DNA from: Roseburia sp. 831b
GTDB lineage: Bacteria > Bacillota > Clostridia > Lachnospirales > Lachnospiraceae
Length of the DNA stretch: 64,000 bases
Direction: 5' to 3'
Assembly: GCF_001940165.2 (NCBI RefSeq)
Contig: NZ_CP135162.1
Coordinates: 1,889,501 to 1,953,500 of the forward strand
The notes under the pieces are model-generated. The model did no database searches and was not told the origin of the DNA. It saw only the letters and a program-made list of their open reading frames with translations. This document shows positions 1-8,388 of this stretch, piece after piece; the first letter of the stretch is position 1, and every line of letters begins with the position of its first letter. The translations under genes were made by a program, and so were the position numbers.

Positions 1-844
1 GGTCGGCTGTCACAATGCCTTCATGGTGTCCTTCCACATAATACTGTGGCACCTCGCCATTGTTAACTACCAGCTTATGAGTTAAGAAGTCCTTTGTAAA
101 TGTCTTCTGCAGAAGGGCATCCCCTTTGTACTTTTCATTCTGAAGGATACTCATCACTGAACTTGGATGCCATTTATCTTTCCCGGCAGGGGTCTTCACT
201 CCCATTTAGGTAAGTTCACAGGCAATCTTATATGTGGAATACCCCTCAAGATATCGCTTGTAAATATATCTGACGGTTACTGCCTGTTCTTCGTTGATGA
301 TAAATTCGCCATCTGTTCCTCTGTCATACCCCAGAAAGTGTTTAAATCCTATGCTCGCCCTTCCGTCTGCAAACATTTTTCTTTTTCCCCATGTGGTATT
401 CTCTGAAATGGATCTGGATTCCTCCTGTGCAAGGGAACTCATTATCGTAATAAGAAGCTCCCCTTTTGCATCGAGCTTCCAGATATTCTCTTTCTCGAAA
501 TAAATCTCCACTCCTTTTTCCTTCAGTTCCTTGACTGTTGTTAGGGAATCAACGGTATTTCTTGCAAATCGGCTGACCGACTTTGTGATGATAAGGTCTA
601 TCTTTCCGGCAAGGGCATCCTCAATCATCTGGTTAAAGCCTTCTCTTCTTTTGGTGTTTGTAGCTGTAATACCCTCATCAGAATACATCCCGACAAAACT
701 CCAATCATCACGGGAAGTAATGTAATTAGTATAATAATCCATCTGAGCATCATAGCTGGTGCCTGTTCTTCATGCTCCGTTGAAACTCGGGCATAGCCCG
801 CAACTCTACGCTTGGTCTTCTCTACTATTGGTTTACATTTTCAT
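1..844 (-). pseudogene. Decayed serine site-specific recombinase, partial
   Basis: Reading leftwards from 844, the translation follows a large serine recombinase (resolvase-type catalytic domain, then the recombinase domain), but it is broken several times. The start ATG-AAA-ATG at 844-836 runs into TAA at 833-835. A lost base near 810-815 is needed to reach the frame giving RRVAGYARVST. A second lost base near 758-762 shifts EEQA into TSYDAQMDYYTNYI. An in-frame TAA at 206-208 then interrupts ELT*MGVKTPAGK, after which the same frame stays open to the left edge (WHPSSVMSILQNEKYKGDA, the usual start of the DNA-binding part). The longest intact piece is 206-742 (178 aa), which keeps SRFARN. 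The active-site Ser lies in the frameshifted piece (ARVST). Such enzymes integrate and excise conjugative or phage elements, so this is probably the tip of a dead element ending beside rlmD. The protein is certainly non-functional as read; sequencing error cannot be excluded for single lesions. Confidence 0.85.
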
Positions 845-858
845 TCTTGAAACACTTG

Positions 859-2580
859 TTATAGCATCCCAAAATGCTCCAGCGCATCCCTAATAGCTTT
901 TTCCTTCTCCACCAGACATTGAGGCTGTCTGCTATCTTCCGATTTAGGAAGATTATAATTCTCCCCAACCTCTATTCCACATTTCCTTTTTACCTGCGAA
1001 ATATACAGATTAGAAACCTTCAGCCCATGTTCTTTCAGCACATACTCCTGAATTTCCTTATAAGTCGCCTTACTCTCTGCCGAAGTCACATCCAGCTCAT
1101 CCAACTCAAGTTCCACCTCAACATAATCATCCGGCTTTTGTTGGGACAAAAGAACTACAGTCTCCACATGCACCGTATTCGGAAACATATCCACACAACG
1201 GACCTTCTCCACACGATACCCTCTCGCCTGGAGCACCTCTAAGTCTCTCGCAAGACTTGTCGGCTTGCAGGAGATGTAGACCATCTGTGGTACATCGTAG
1301 CGGATGATTTTTTCGAGTGCCTTGGGATTAATTCCATCACGAGGTGGGTCAAGTACAATGTAGTCCGGTTTTTCTTCGATGGAATCGATGACTTTTAGGA
1401 CATCACCGGCGATGAACTCACAGTTATGTAAACCATTTAATGCTGCATTCTCTTTTGCAGCCTCCACTGCCTCTTCGATGATTTCAACACCGATTACCTT
1501 CTTTGCAACCGGGGAGAGCATCTGTGCAATGGTTCCGGTTCCAGAATATAAATCGAATACTACTTTTCCATTGGAAGCAACATCTTCCTCTGTCTCGCTT
1601 GGAAGTGCGTCGCCAATAAATTCTCTTGCAGTCTGATATAACACTTCTGCACCAAGAGAATTGGTCTGGAAAAAGGAAAATGGTGTAATTTTAAAACGAA
1701 GTCCTAATAACTCCTCGTAGAAATAATCCTGTCCAAATAAAATATCGGTTCCTTCGTTTGTGACCGTATCTGCGACATTATCATTCCTGGTATGAAGAAT
1801 CCCTGTCATTTTTCCTTTGTAAGAAGCGGTCTGCAATGCCTGGTTCCAGCCCTCTAACAATTCTTCCTCTGTTCCAGAGAACGCTGGATTCTCCTTTCCT
1901 GCCGCAAAATCAATCTGCGTCGTTGTTACAAGATCTACTAAGATTTCGCCGGTCTTAACTGCCTTTCGAACCAGAAGGTGACGGAGATATCCGGTATGAC
2001 GAAGTTTATGATAGTAAGTAATCTCCTTTTCTTTAAAATAAGACAGTGTGGTAGAAAGAACTGTTCGAAAATCTTCGTCAACAATTTGACAATCCGGGAC
2101 ACTCACGATGTCGTAAAAGCTTCCACGTTTGTGCATTCCAAGGGAAAGCGGGCCATCTTTTACCTCATCTCCAAACGAAAACTCCATCTTATTACGATAT
2201 TCTTTTTGCATCGGACTTGGTTTAATTCCAAGGAAATCATAAGCTTCTTCCGCTGAAATTACCTGATCCATCAGCTTTTTGACCTGTTCTGCTTTCATTT
2301 TTAACTGCTCTTCATATGGCAGACTTTGGTAGGTACATCCACCACATTCTCCTGCATGGATACATCCCGGCACATCGGATTCTAAATCAGACTTTTCTAA
2401 TACTTCTAAAAGTCTTCCCTCGCATTTTCCCTTGCGAATCTTGTTGATGGAAAAAGAAACCTTCTGTCCTGGAATTCCATTTTTAACTACAACTGTTTTT
2501 CCTTCCTCTGTTGTCACAATGCCTTTGTTTGGAAAGTCAACGCGCTCAATGATACCTTCTAAAACCTGTCCTTTTTTCAT
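859..2580 (-). CDS. rlmD: 23S rRNA (uracil-5-)-methyltransferase, RlmD/RumA family
   Basis: Cytosolic SAM-dependent enzyme that makes 5-methyluridine in 23S rRNA (U1939 in E. coli numbering; the exact target in Firmicutes paralogues varies). Visible parts: N-terminal TRAM RNA-binding domain (about residues 1-60); iron-sulfur cysteines C73, C79 and C82 in CIHAGECGGC plus a later Cys in VPDCQIVDE; the SAM site VVFDLYSGTGTIAQ; the base-flipping motif LDPPRDGINPK; and the catalytic Cys in VYISCKPTSLARDL. At 573 aa it exceeds the usual ~450, because an ~80-residue C-terminal extension follows the catalytic core; this tail looks like a small helical domain and I cannot name it. Start is supported by AAGGGTAAG upstream of ATG. 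The decayed recombinase begins only 14 bp beyond its stop codon. Confidence 0.93.
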   Translation of the reverse strand: MKKGQVLEGIIERVDFPNKGIVTTEEGKTVVVKNGIPGQKVSFSINKIRKGKCEGRLLEVLEKSDLESDVPGCIHAGECGGCTYQSLPYEEQLKMKAEQVKKLMDQVISAEEAYDFLGIKPSPMQKEYRNKMEFSFGDEVKDGPLSLGMHKRGSFYDIVSVPDCQIVDEDFRTVLSTTLSYFKEKEITYYHKLRHTGYLRHLLVRKAVKTGEILVDLVTTTQIDFAAGKENPAFSGTEEELLEGWNQALQTASYKGKMTGILHTRNDNVADTVTNEGTDILFGQDYFYEELLGLRFKITPFSFFQTNSLGAEVLYQTAREFIGDALPSETEEDVASNGKVVFDLYSGTGTIAQMLSPVAKKVIGVEIIEEAVEAAKENAALNGLHNCEFIAGDVLKVIDSIEEKPDYIVLDPPRDGINPKALEKIIRYDVPQMVYISCKPTSLARDLEVLQARGYRVEKVRCVDMFPNTVHVETVVLLSQQKPDDYVEVELELDELDVTSAESKATYKEIQEYVLKEHGLKVSNLYISQVKRKCGIEVGENYNLPKSEDSRQPQCLVEKEKAIRDALEHFGML

Positions 2581-2605
2581 GTTTATTCTTACCCTTCTAT
2601 CATTT

Positions 2606-2633
2606 AAAAAGGGGCTGCCACAAAGCAGTCCCC
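2606..2633 (-). terminator. Rho-independent terminator
   Basis: On the minus strand GGGGACTGC pairs with GCAGCCCC around a 6-nt loop and is followed by five T. It ends the transcript of the small membrane protein gene and separates it from rlmD. Confidence 0.75.
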
Positions 2634-2699
2634 ATTCTTATTTCATTGCTATAAGTGAATCCTCTCACAGATTACACAACCTGGAAATGTCAGATACGA

Positions 2700-2987
2700 T
2701 TATTCTTCTGTATCCTCTTTCTCTTCTGCTGATTCTTCCTTCTCGTCGTCATCTTCATCCTCAAAGAAATCGTCATCAAAGTCATCCTCGAAATCATCTT
2801 CGAAGTCCTCTAAATAATCCGGGGTGAAGAAACGATAAATTCCATAAATTGCAGCTACAACAGCAGCAACAATACCAATAATCGCAAATAACCAAACGAC
2901 CTTGGAAGTCTTCTTCTCTTCAACCTGCTTCTTATTCAGTAAATCATTCACCTTCGCCATGTTCAGTAATTCTTCCATCTTGTTCAT
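2700..2987 (-). CDS. Small single-pass membrane protein with acidic tail
   Basis: 95 aa if started at the ATG at 2987, which is preceded by AGGAAAAGGAGTGGTAAC; the longer upstream reading (to 3050) has no such site. Layout: a short charged N-terminus (1-28), one hydrophobic span (about 29-53, VVWLFAIIGIVAAVVAAIYG), then a C-terminal tail of about 40 residues made almost wholly of Asp, Glu and Phe. The N-terminal lysines next to the span predict N-in topology, with the acidic tail outside. I do not recognise a named family; similar short acidic-tailed proteins are common in Lachnospiraceae. It has its own terminator and lies between pcrA and rlmD, so context gives no function. Confidence 0.75.
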   Translation of the reverse strand: MNKMEELLNMAKVNDLLNKKQVEEKKTSKVVWLFAIIGIVAAVVAAIYGIYRFFTPDYLEDFEDDFEDDFDDDFFEDEDDDEKEESAEEKEDTEE

Positions 2988-3112
2988 GTTACCACTCCTT
3001 TTCCTAATTTTATTCTCATTCGAAATCCATCGAAAAGTCTTACAATTCATATTATTTATTATAGCATATCTTTCCCCGTTCGCCTATAAAAAATTAACAT
3101 TTTTAAAAGATT

Positions 3113-5347
3113 TTATAATTTTTTTAATTTTGCAAAAGAGGCAAACATTTTCTTCGTTCCCGCTGTCTCAAACTGGACGGTTACCTCGTAATCTCTTCCG
3201 CCTTCGACAATCGCCGTTACAACGCCTTCCCCGAACTTGATATGGCGGACCGTATCTCCTACTTTGTAATCTAACGTTGTCTTTGCGGTATTGGCTGAAG
3301 CAAATGCTTTTGCCTGCATAGCCTGACCGGAAGATGGTTTCTTAAGGATAGATTTTCCCGGTGCTTTTCTTTTGAATGCGTCCGTGCCGCTTTGTTCGAT
3401 TTTGCTCATACTTGGCATTTCACCTTCTAGCAATTCTGCCGGAATCTCTTTTACAAAACGGGACACTTTATTGTACTGTGTCTCCCCGCGAACCATACGC
3501 TGTCTTGCACAGGTGATGGTAAGCTCCTGCATCGCTCTTGTGATACCCACATAGGCAAGACGGCGTTCTTCTTCTAATTCTTCCCTGGAATTGTCTGATG
3601 TGATGGACATGTAACTTGGGAACAGTCCGTCTTCCATTCCTGCTAAAAATACTTTCGGGAACTCCAATCCTTTTGCACTATGTAATGTCATCAATACGAC
3701 ATAATCGCTGTCATCCTCCAGTCCATCAATGTCAGCGACCAGCGCCACTTCCTCTAAGAATCCGCTTAATGTCGGCGTATCTTCTCCCTCTTCATATGCC
3801 ACAACCTTACTGATCAACTCATCGATATTCTCGATTCTTGCCTGCGCTTCTTCGGTTCCTTCTAATTCCAACTCTCTCACATAACCGGTTTCCTCGATGA
3901 CTTCTTCGACAAGCTCGGACACGCTAAGAATCGATGCCTTGGTGCGCATCATCTGGATAAAATTCACAAACGGCTTAATCTTGACTGCACTTCTTCCTAA
4001 TGTGGAGATGTCATCCGCCATCTGCAGGGCGCGGTAAAAACTAATTCCCTCTACTGCTGCATAATCCGACACTTTATTCAGCGTGGTTGCTCCGATTCCT
4101 CTCTTTGGCACATTGATAATTCGTTTCACCGCAAGGTCATCTCTTGCATTATCAATCGTTTTTAAGTATGCAAGGATATCCTTTACTTCTTTTCTGGCAT
4201 AGAAGTTTACGCCACCGACAATTTTGTATGGAATATTCGATACGACAAAACGTTCCTCAAACAAACGGGACTGTGCATTGGTACGATACAAAATCGCAAT
4301 GTCTCCGTAATGATAAGTCCCATTTTTCACATCGCGAAGAATCGATCTTGTGATGTAATCCGCCTCATCATATCCGGTATTGAACTGCTCAAACGTAATC
4401 TTTTCGCCCTCGTCATTTGCCGTCCAGAGCTTTTTGGATTTTCTTCCGACATTGTTTGCAATCACGCCATTTGCAGCATTCAAAATGTTCTGTGTCGAAC
4501 GGTAATTCTGCTCTAACTTAATGGTAACGGCATCCGGGAAATATTTTTCAAAATTCAAAATATTAAAAATATTTGCTCCACGGAACTTATAGATAGACTG
4601 GTCATCGTCACCTACCACACAAAGGTTGCGGTACTTCCCGGACAACTGGCGAATCAGTTCAAACTGTGCGGTATTCGTATCCTGATACTCATCCACCATC
4701 AGATAATGGAAACGCTCCTGATAATACTCCCGGACTTCTGCATCATTCTGAAGCAGCTCCACCGTCTTAATAATCAAATCATCAAAATCCAATGCATTAT
4801 TCTTCTTCAACTGCTGCTGGTATTCCCGGTACACCTGCGCCTGCTTTTGTTTAGTGTAATCTCCTGCTGCCCGGAGTGCAAAATCTTCTGGTCCGACCAG
4901 TTCATCTTTTGCATGGGAAATTGCTGCAAGAAGACTTTTTTCTTTGTAAATCTTAGTATCAATATTCAAACGCTTGCAAATGTCCTTCATCAGCGTCTTC
5001 TGGTCATCTGCATCGTAAATTGTGAAATTGGTATCAAATCCCAGACGGTCAATATGTCTTCTTAATATGCGCACACAGGTGGAATGGAAGGTTGCCACCC
5101 AGATGCTCTCCGAGCCATAGCCAATCAGTTTGTCAATACGCTCTCTCATCTCGCCTGCAGCCTTATTCGTGAACGTAATCGCCATAATGTGATAGGGATT
5201 CACGCCTTTTTCCTCAATCAGATATGCTGTTCTGTGTGTCAACACTCTGGTCTTACCAGAGCCGGCACCTGCCAGCAAAAGGACAGGTCCTTCTGTTGTA
5301 AACACACCTTTCTGCTGTTGTTCATTTAATGTATCGTAAATACTCAT
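3113..5347 (-). CDS. pcrA: ATP-dependent DNA helicase PcrA/UvrD
   Basis: Superfamily 1 3'-5' helicase acting in nucleotide excision repair, removal of RecA filaments and rolling-circle plasmid replication. Motifs in order: Q motif LNEQQQKGV; Walker A GAGSGKT (residues 27-33); motif Ia ITFTNKAAGEMR; Walker B VDEYQDTN; motif III VVGDDDQSIYKFRGA; motif IV LEQNYRST; motif V TLHSAKGLEFPKVF; and motif VI EERRLAYVGITRAM. Length 744 aa is normal. The C-terminal ~60 residues (VGDTVRHIKFGEGVVTAI) form the Tudor-like domain that binds RNA polymerase in PcrA. Start ATG at 5347 has GGGAG ten bases upstream. Confidence 0.97.
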   Translation of the reverse strand: MSIYDTLNEQQQKGVFTTEGPVLLLAGAGSGKTRVLTHRTAYLIEEKGVNPYHIMAITFTNKAAGEMRERIDKLIGYGSESIWVATFHSTCVRILRRHIDRLGFDTNFTIYDADDQKTLMKDICKRLNIDTKIYKEKSLLAAISHAKDELVGPEDFALRAAGDYTKQKQAQVYREYQQQLKKNNALDFDDLIIKTVELLQNDAEVREYYQERFHYLMVDEYQDTNTAQFELIRQLSGKYRNLCVVGDDDQSIYKFRGANIFNILNFEKYFPDAVTIKLEQNYRSTQNILNAANGVIANNVGRKSKKLWTANDEGEKITFEQFNTGYDEADYITRSILRDVKNGTYHYGDIAILYRTNAQSRLFEERFVVSNIPYKIVGGVNFYARKEVKDILAYLKTIDNARDDLAVKRIINVPKRGIGATTLNKVSDYAAVEGISFYRALQMADDISTLGRSAVKIKPFVNFIQMMRTKASILSVSELVEEVIEETGYVRELELEGTEEAQARIENIDELISKVVAYEEGEDTPTLSGFLEEVALVADIDGLEDDSDYVVLMTLHSAKGLEFPKVFLAGMEDGLFPSYMSITSDNSREELEEERRLAYVGITRAMQELTITCARQRMVRGETQYNKVSRFVKEIPAELLEGEMPSMSKIEQSGTDAFKRKAPGKSILKKPSSGQAMQAKAFASANTAKTTLDYKVGDTVRHIKFGEGVVTAIVEGGRDYEVTVQFETAGTKKMFASFAKLKKL

Positions 5348-5464
5348 CCTTATTCTCCCAAATAGAATATATGTTCTGTTTTTTCTTTTTGCATTATATC
5401 ATAGAACCAGACATTTACCAACAGTAATCTTTGTAAAATATTGAAAAATTACGCACATTCTCTC

Positions 5465-5493
5465 TTGTCATCTAGTTTTCAATACTATATAAT
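5465..5493 (+). promoter_or_regulatory. Sigma-A promoter of the DUF1836 gene
   Basis: TTGTCA at 5465-5470 and TATAAT at 5488-5493 with a 17-bp spacer. The ATG of the gene follows 24 bp after the -10 box, giving a very short leader. Confidence 0.8.
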
Positions 5494-5516
5494 GTAATAT
5501 AGAGGTGACAATAAAT

Positions 5517-6155
5517 ATGACAATTGATACAAAACGCTTTTTAAGCAGTATCTTAGAAAGCTTAGATGCAATAGATTATGTAAAACCAGAGGACATTCCA
5601 AATATTCCGCTTTATATGGATCAGGTTACAACCTTCATGGATTCCCAGCTTGCATCTTCCAAACGACACGAAGATGACAAAATCTTAACCAAGACCATGA
5701 TTAACAATTATGCGAAAAACAACCTGCTTCCACCGCCGGAGAAGAAAAAATACACCAAAGAACATGTCCTGACTTTGATTTTTATTTACTATCTGAAAAA
5801 TATTTTAAGCATCAGTGACATCCAGTCTATCTTAAATCCAATCACGGACAAGTATTTTGGAAATGAAGAAAAACTTAGCTTAAAGGATATCTATACCGAG
5901 GTATTTGGCTTAGAGCACCACGAGACGCAGAATCTGATGAAGGATCTTGCCAAGAAATTTAACACCGCTCACGAGACATTTACGGATGTCCCGGAAGAGG
6001 ACAAGGAACTGTTGCAGACTTTTAGCTTTATCTGTATGTTAAGCTATGACGTCTACATTAAAAAAATGCTGATTGAAAAGACAATCGATGAATTTGAAAA
6101 GAAACATCAGCCTGCGAAGGAAACAACTGAAAAACCGCATAAAGGGAAAAAATAA
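5517..6155 (+). CDS. DUF1836 domain-containing protein
   Basis: 212 aa. Matches the DUF1836 family of Firmicutes: an N-terminal half with a MerR-like winged helix feel (KMINNYAKNNLLPPPEKKKYTKEHV in short: an HTH followed by LPPPxKKxYT), then an all-helical region containing LIFIYYLKNILSISDIQSIL. The LPPP...YT signature resembles the DNA-binding turn of MerR proteins, so a regulatory role is likely, but no target is known to me. A GTG at 5505 could extend it by four residues; AGAGGTG lies at the right distance to be the ribosome binding site of the ATG at 5517, which I prefer. The C-terminus is lysine-rich (EKPHKGKK). Monocistronic, with its own promoter and terminator. Confidence 0.8.
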   Translation: MTIDTKRFLSSILESLDAIDYVKPEDIPNIPLYMDQVTTFMDSQLASSKRHEDDKILTKTMINNYAKNNLLPPPEKKKYTKEHVLTLIFIYYLKNILSISDIQSILNPITDKYFGNEEKLSLKDIYTEVFGLEHHETQNLMKDLAKKFNTAHETFTDVPEEDKELLQTFSFICMLSYDVYIKKMLIEKTIDEFEKKHQPAKETTEKPHKGKK

Positions 6156-6169
6156 CTACAAGCAGTACG

Positions 6170-6205
6170 CAAAAAAAGAAGCAGTAAAACTCTGCTTCTT
6201 TTTTG
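6170..6205. terminator. Bidirectional terminator
   Basis: GAAGCAG and CTGCTTC pair around a short loop, flanked by A7 on the left and T7 on the right. It serves the DUF1836 gene (+) and the converging YerC gene (-). Confidence 0.85.
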
Positions 6206-6217
6206 TTCCCCATAAAA

Positions 6218-6508
6218 TTATTCGTTTGGCATTCTGGAAAAGACCATGTCATAACCGTCATTGCCATAGTTCAAAGAACGATTCACACGGCTGATTGTTG
6301 CGGTAGACGCTCCTGTCTTTTCTGCAATATCCAGATATGTCTTCTGGTCACGAAGCATTTTAGCAACCTCAAATCTCTGTGACAATGAAAGTAATTCATT
6401 TACAGTGCAGACATCTTCGAAAAATGTGTAGCATTCTTCTCTATTCTCCAGACAAAGTATCGCATCAAAAAGATGATCCACTGCTTCTGTTCTAAGTTTC
6501 TTGCTCAT
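6218..6508 (-). CDS. YerC/YecD family TrpR-related regulator
   Basis: 96 aa, the normal size for this family of TrpR-like helix-turn-helix proteins. Visible: NELLSLSQRFEVAKML (the Trp-repressor-like helical core) and the HTH TYLDIAEKTGASTATISRVN, whose recognition helix SxATISRVNR is typical. B. subtilis YerC has no settled function; it is not the tryptophan repressor. Ribosome binding site GAAGGAG precedes the ATG. In this window there are no trp genes near it; it converges on the DUF1836 gene and is divergent from the CPBP protease gene. Confidence 0.9.
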   Translation of the reverse strand: MSKKLRTEAVDHLFDAILCLENREECYTFFEDVCTVNELLSLSQRFEVAKMLRDQKTYLDIAEKTGASTATISRVNRSLNYGNDGYDMVFSRMPNE

Positions 6509-6587
6509 TTCTCATTCTCCTTCTTTCGCTCTATACGACTCCGTACTAATATTTTACCATATTAAAGTTTTAAAGTAAATAGTATTC

Positions 6588-6616
6588 TTGCAATCAATCT
6601 CACGAATTGCTATAAT
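6588..6616 (+). promoter_or_regulatory. Sigma-A promoter of the CPBP protease gene
   Basis: TTGCAA at 6588-6593, 17-bp spacer ending in TTGC, and TATAAT at 6611-6616 (extended -10). The ~70-nt leader carries a small imperfect hairpin (AAGGA/TCCTT) followed by T7 near 6640-6655, which could be a weak attenuator, but the stem is only five base pairs. Confidence 0.8.
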
Positions 6617-6685
6617 AACATAAGTTTCACAAGGAATCTAGTCCTTTTTTTATTTTCAGAAAATTTTCGTAGGAGAACCTTTATT

Positions 6686-7534
6686 ATGTCAAAAAAAATT
6701 GGGTACTTTTTTTATTCTTTTTTACCGTTTTTGCTTGTTTTTGCCATTGAATACGCCGCAACCTTTTTCTTATTGGGCATCCTTTGTGTCGTAGAACTTA
6801 TTGCTACTTCTGGGAATTCGGCCATTGATGTCGGCTCTATTTTTGCAGATGTGATGAACCAGCAGACAAATGTACGTTTTTCTACCTATACGATGGTTCT
6901 TTACTCTTTGATTTCTATCTGCACCTTTGGCATTTGGTATGTTGTAAAGTTTCATGGCAGACTTTGCCCGGACTTTAAACAGAATTTTCATCCAAAAACA
7001 GTTCTTGGCATCGTCCTTTTAACACCGGGTGCGCAATGTATCTGCACCTACCTTGTCGCCATCCTGGCAACCTTATTTCCAAGCTGGATGGACACGTATG
7101 AAAAATTATTAGAAAATGCCGGCATGGATGACAAATTAACCTTTGGTCTTTTCCTGTACTCGGTTCTCCTCGCACCCGTCTGTGAAGAAATGCTCTGCAG
7201 AGGCGTGATTTTAAAAAGTATCAGACGCTGTCTTCCATTCTGGGCTGCAAACCTGTTCCAGGCACTCTTATTCGGTGTGCTCCACATGAATATGATTCAG
7301 GGCGTTTATGCCTTCTGCCTCGGAATTATCCTCGGACTGGTTTATGAAAAAACAGGATCGATTTTCTACTCCATCCTGCTCCATATGATGTTCAATTTAT
7401 GGGGAACCGTGATTGGAACGTTACTCGACTTCTCAGGTTCCATCCCACTGTACCTTTTCTCCTCCACCATTTATATGGCTCTGTTTGTAATTGGGGCAGT
7501 GTTAGTTTTTGGACAGAAAAAGACAAGAGTTTAA
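6686..7534 (+). CDS. CPBP family intramembrane metalloprotease
   Basis: 282 aa, about eight hydrophobic spans. CPBP (CAAX protease and bacteriocin-processing, Abi) signature motifs are all present: motif 1 EE..R as APVCEEMLCRG (E167, E168, R172), motif 2 F..H as LLFGVLH (H200), and motif 3 with LLHMMFNLWG. These residues bind zinc within the membrane. Members process prenylated proteins, pheromones or bacteriocin precursors, or give self-immunity; nothing nearby looks like a bacteriocin, so the substrate is unknown. Start ATG has GTAGGAGAACC upstream. The gene ends 11 bp before the 300-bp palindrome. Confidence 0.9.
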   Translation: MSKKIGYFFYSFLPFLLVFAIEYAATFFLLGILCVVELIATSGNSAIDVGSIFADVMNQQTNVRFSTYTMVLYSLISICTFGIWYVVKFHGRLCPDFKQNFHPKTVLGIVLLTPGAQCICTYLVAILATLFPSWMDTYEKLLENAGMDDKLTFGLFLYSVLLAPVCEEMLCRGVILKSIRRCLPFWAANLFQALLFGVLHMNMIQGVYAFCLGIILGLVYEKTGSIFYSILLHMMFNLWGTVIGTLLDFSGSIPLYLFSSTIYMALFVIGAVLVFGQKKTRV

Positions 7535-7545
7535 CGCCGGCTGAT

Positions 7546-7845
7546 TTTAAATTTATATAAAAAGAGTTGCCTTTGGCAGATAAAAGTACTGCAGGCAGCA
7601 ATTCTTTTTCTTTGGGAAAGTGTTAGATATTCTTAGAATTTCTTTCATCGTCTAGCAATTTTCAGACATGATGTCTGAAAAAGGCTTAACGGAGCCATGG
7701 ATGGCGACTTTAAGCCGGTTGCGTGGCTTTATCAAAACCGTAATAGAAATTCTTAGAATATCTTACACTTGTACAACAGAAAAAAGAATGCTGCCTGCAG
7801 TGCTTTTATGTGGAAAAGGCAACTCTCTTTATATAAATTAAAAAA
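7546..7845. repeat. 300-bp palindromic element with nested hairpins
   Basis: Left arm 7546-7648 and right arm 7738-7845 are inverted copies of each other at roughly 85% identity (for example AAAAGTACTGCAGGCAGC against AAAAGCACTGCAGGCAGC, and GTTAGATATTCTTAGAATTT against GTAAGATATTCTAAGAATTT). The 90-bp centre holds a perfect TTCAGACATGATGTCTGAA palindrome and then GGCTTAA...TTTAAGCC enclosing GCCATGGATGGC. No ORF runs through it. It fills the whole gap between two converging genes (6686-7534 and 7853-8317). Could be a miniature inverted-repeat transposable element, a structured RNA, or an outsized bidirectional terminator; the arm length argues against a plain terminator. Confidence 0.85.
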
Positions 7846-7852
7846 ATCGGGG

Positions 7853-8317
7853 TTAAAAAATGTTAACCCCGACAAAGCTAAGTGTCATCATAATGACACC
7901 CGCAAGAAGAATTCCAAGTAACACTGCTGCTACCGTCGATTTAAAATCCATGTCTAAGATACTTGCTGCCAAGGTTCCGGTCCATGCACCTGTTCCAGGT
8001 ACCGGAATTCCTACAAAAAGAAGTAATGCTAAAAACAAACCTCTTCCCGCCTTTGCCTGAAGTTTCTTTCCACCTTTTTCGCCTTTTTCCAGACAAAAAG
8101 TAAAGAATTTTCCGATAACCGGCTTATCCGCACCCCAGATTAACACTTTTCTGGCAAACAGATAAATAATCGGAATCGGTACCATATTTCCAATGATGCA
8201 AATGATAAAAGACGGAACAATCGGCAACCCAAAAATCTGCGAATATGGAATTGCTCCTCTTAATTCAATCAATGGCACCATGGAAATGAAAAAAATCATA
8301 ATGTAATGCTTTAACAT
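7853..8317 (-). CDS. Small multi-drug export protein (COG2426 family)
   Basis: 154 aa if started at the ATG at 8317, which has GGAATGGAG upstream; the upstream reading to 8344 adds nine unlikely residues. Family features: N-terminal MVPLIELRGAIPYSQ, the central soluble basic loop (CLEKGEKGGKKLQAKAGR) and the LLLFVGIPVPGTGAWTGTLAA motif, with four to five membrane spans. The family name comes from a few reports of drug export; the GIPVPGTGAW motif is shared with SNARE-associated (DedA-like) proteins, so true function is uncertain. Monocistronic; the stop codon lies directly against the palindromic element. Confidence 0.85.
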   Translation of the reverse strand: MLKHYIMIFFISMVPLIELRGAIPYSQIFGLPIVPSFIICIIGNMVPIPIIYLFARKVLIWGADKPVIGKFFTFCLEKGEKGGKKLQAKAGRGLFLALLLFVGIPVPGTGAWTGTLAASILDMDFKSTVAAVLLGILLAGVIMMTLSFVGVNIF

Positions 8318-8388
8318 AAAATCTCCATTCCTGTGTGAAAACAACTGCTATGTGCACCATTTTGGCAGGAAAAATTTTCACACGAATT

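Noticed and set aside
8317..8340. Shared leader word GAATGGAGATT before several genes (8317, 42019, 45798, 50206)
   Set aside because: At 45798 it is the coding end of truA, and elsewhere the common part is just a GGAG ribosome binding site with A/T around it; chance similarity is enough.
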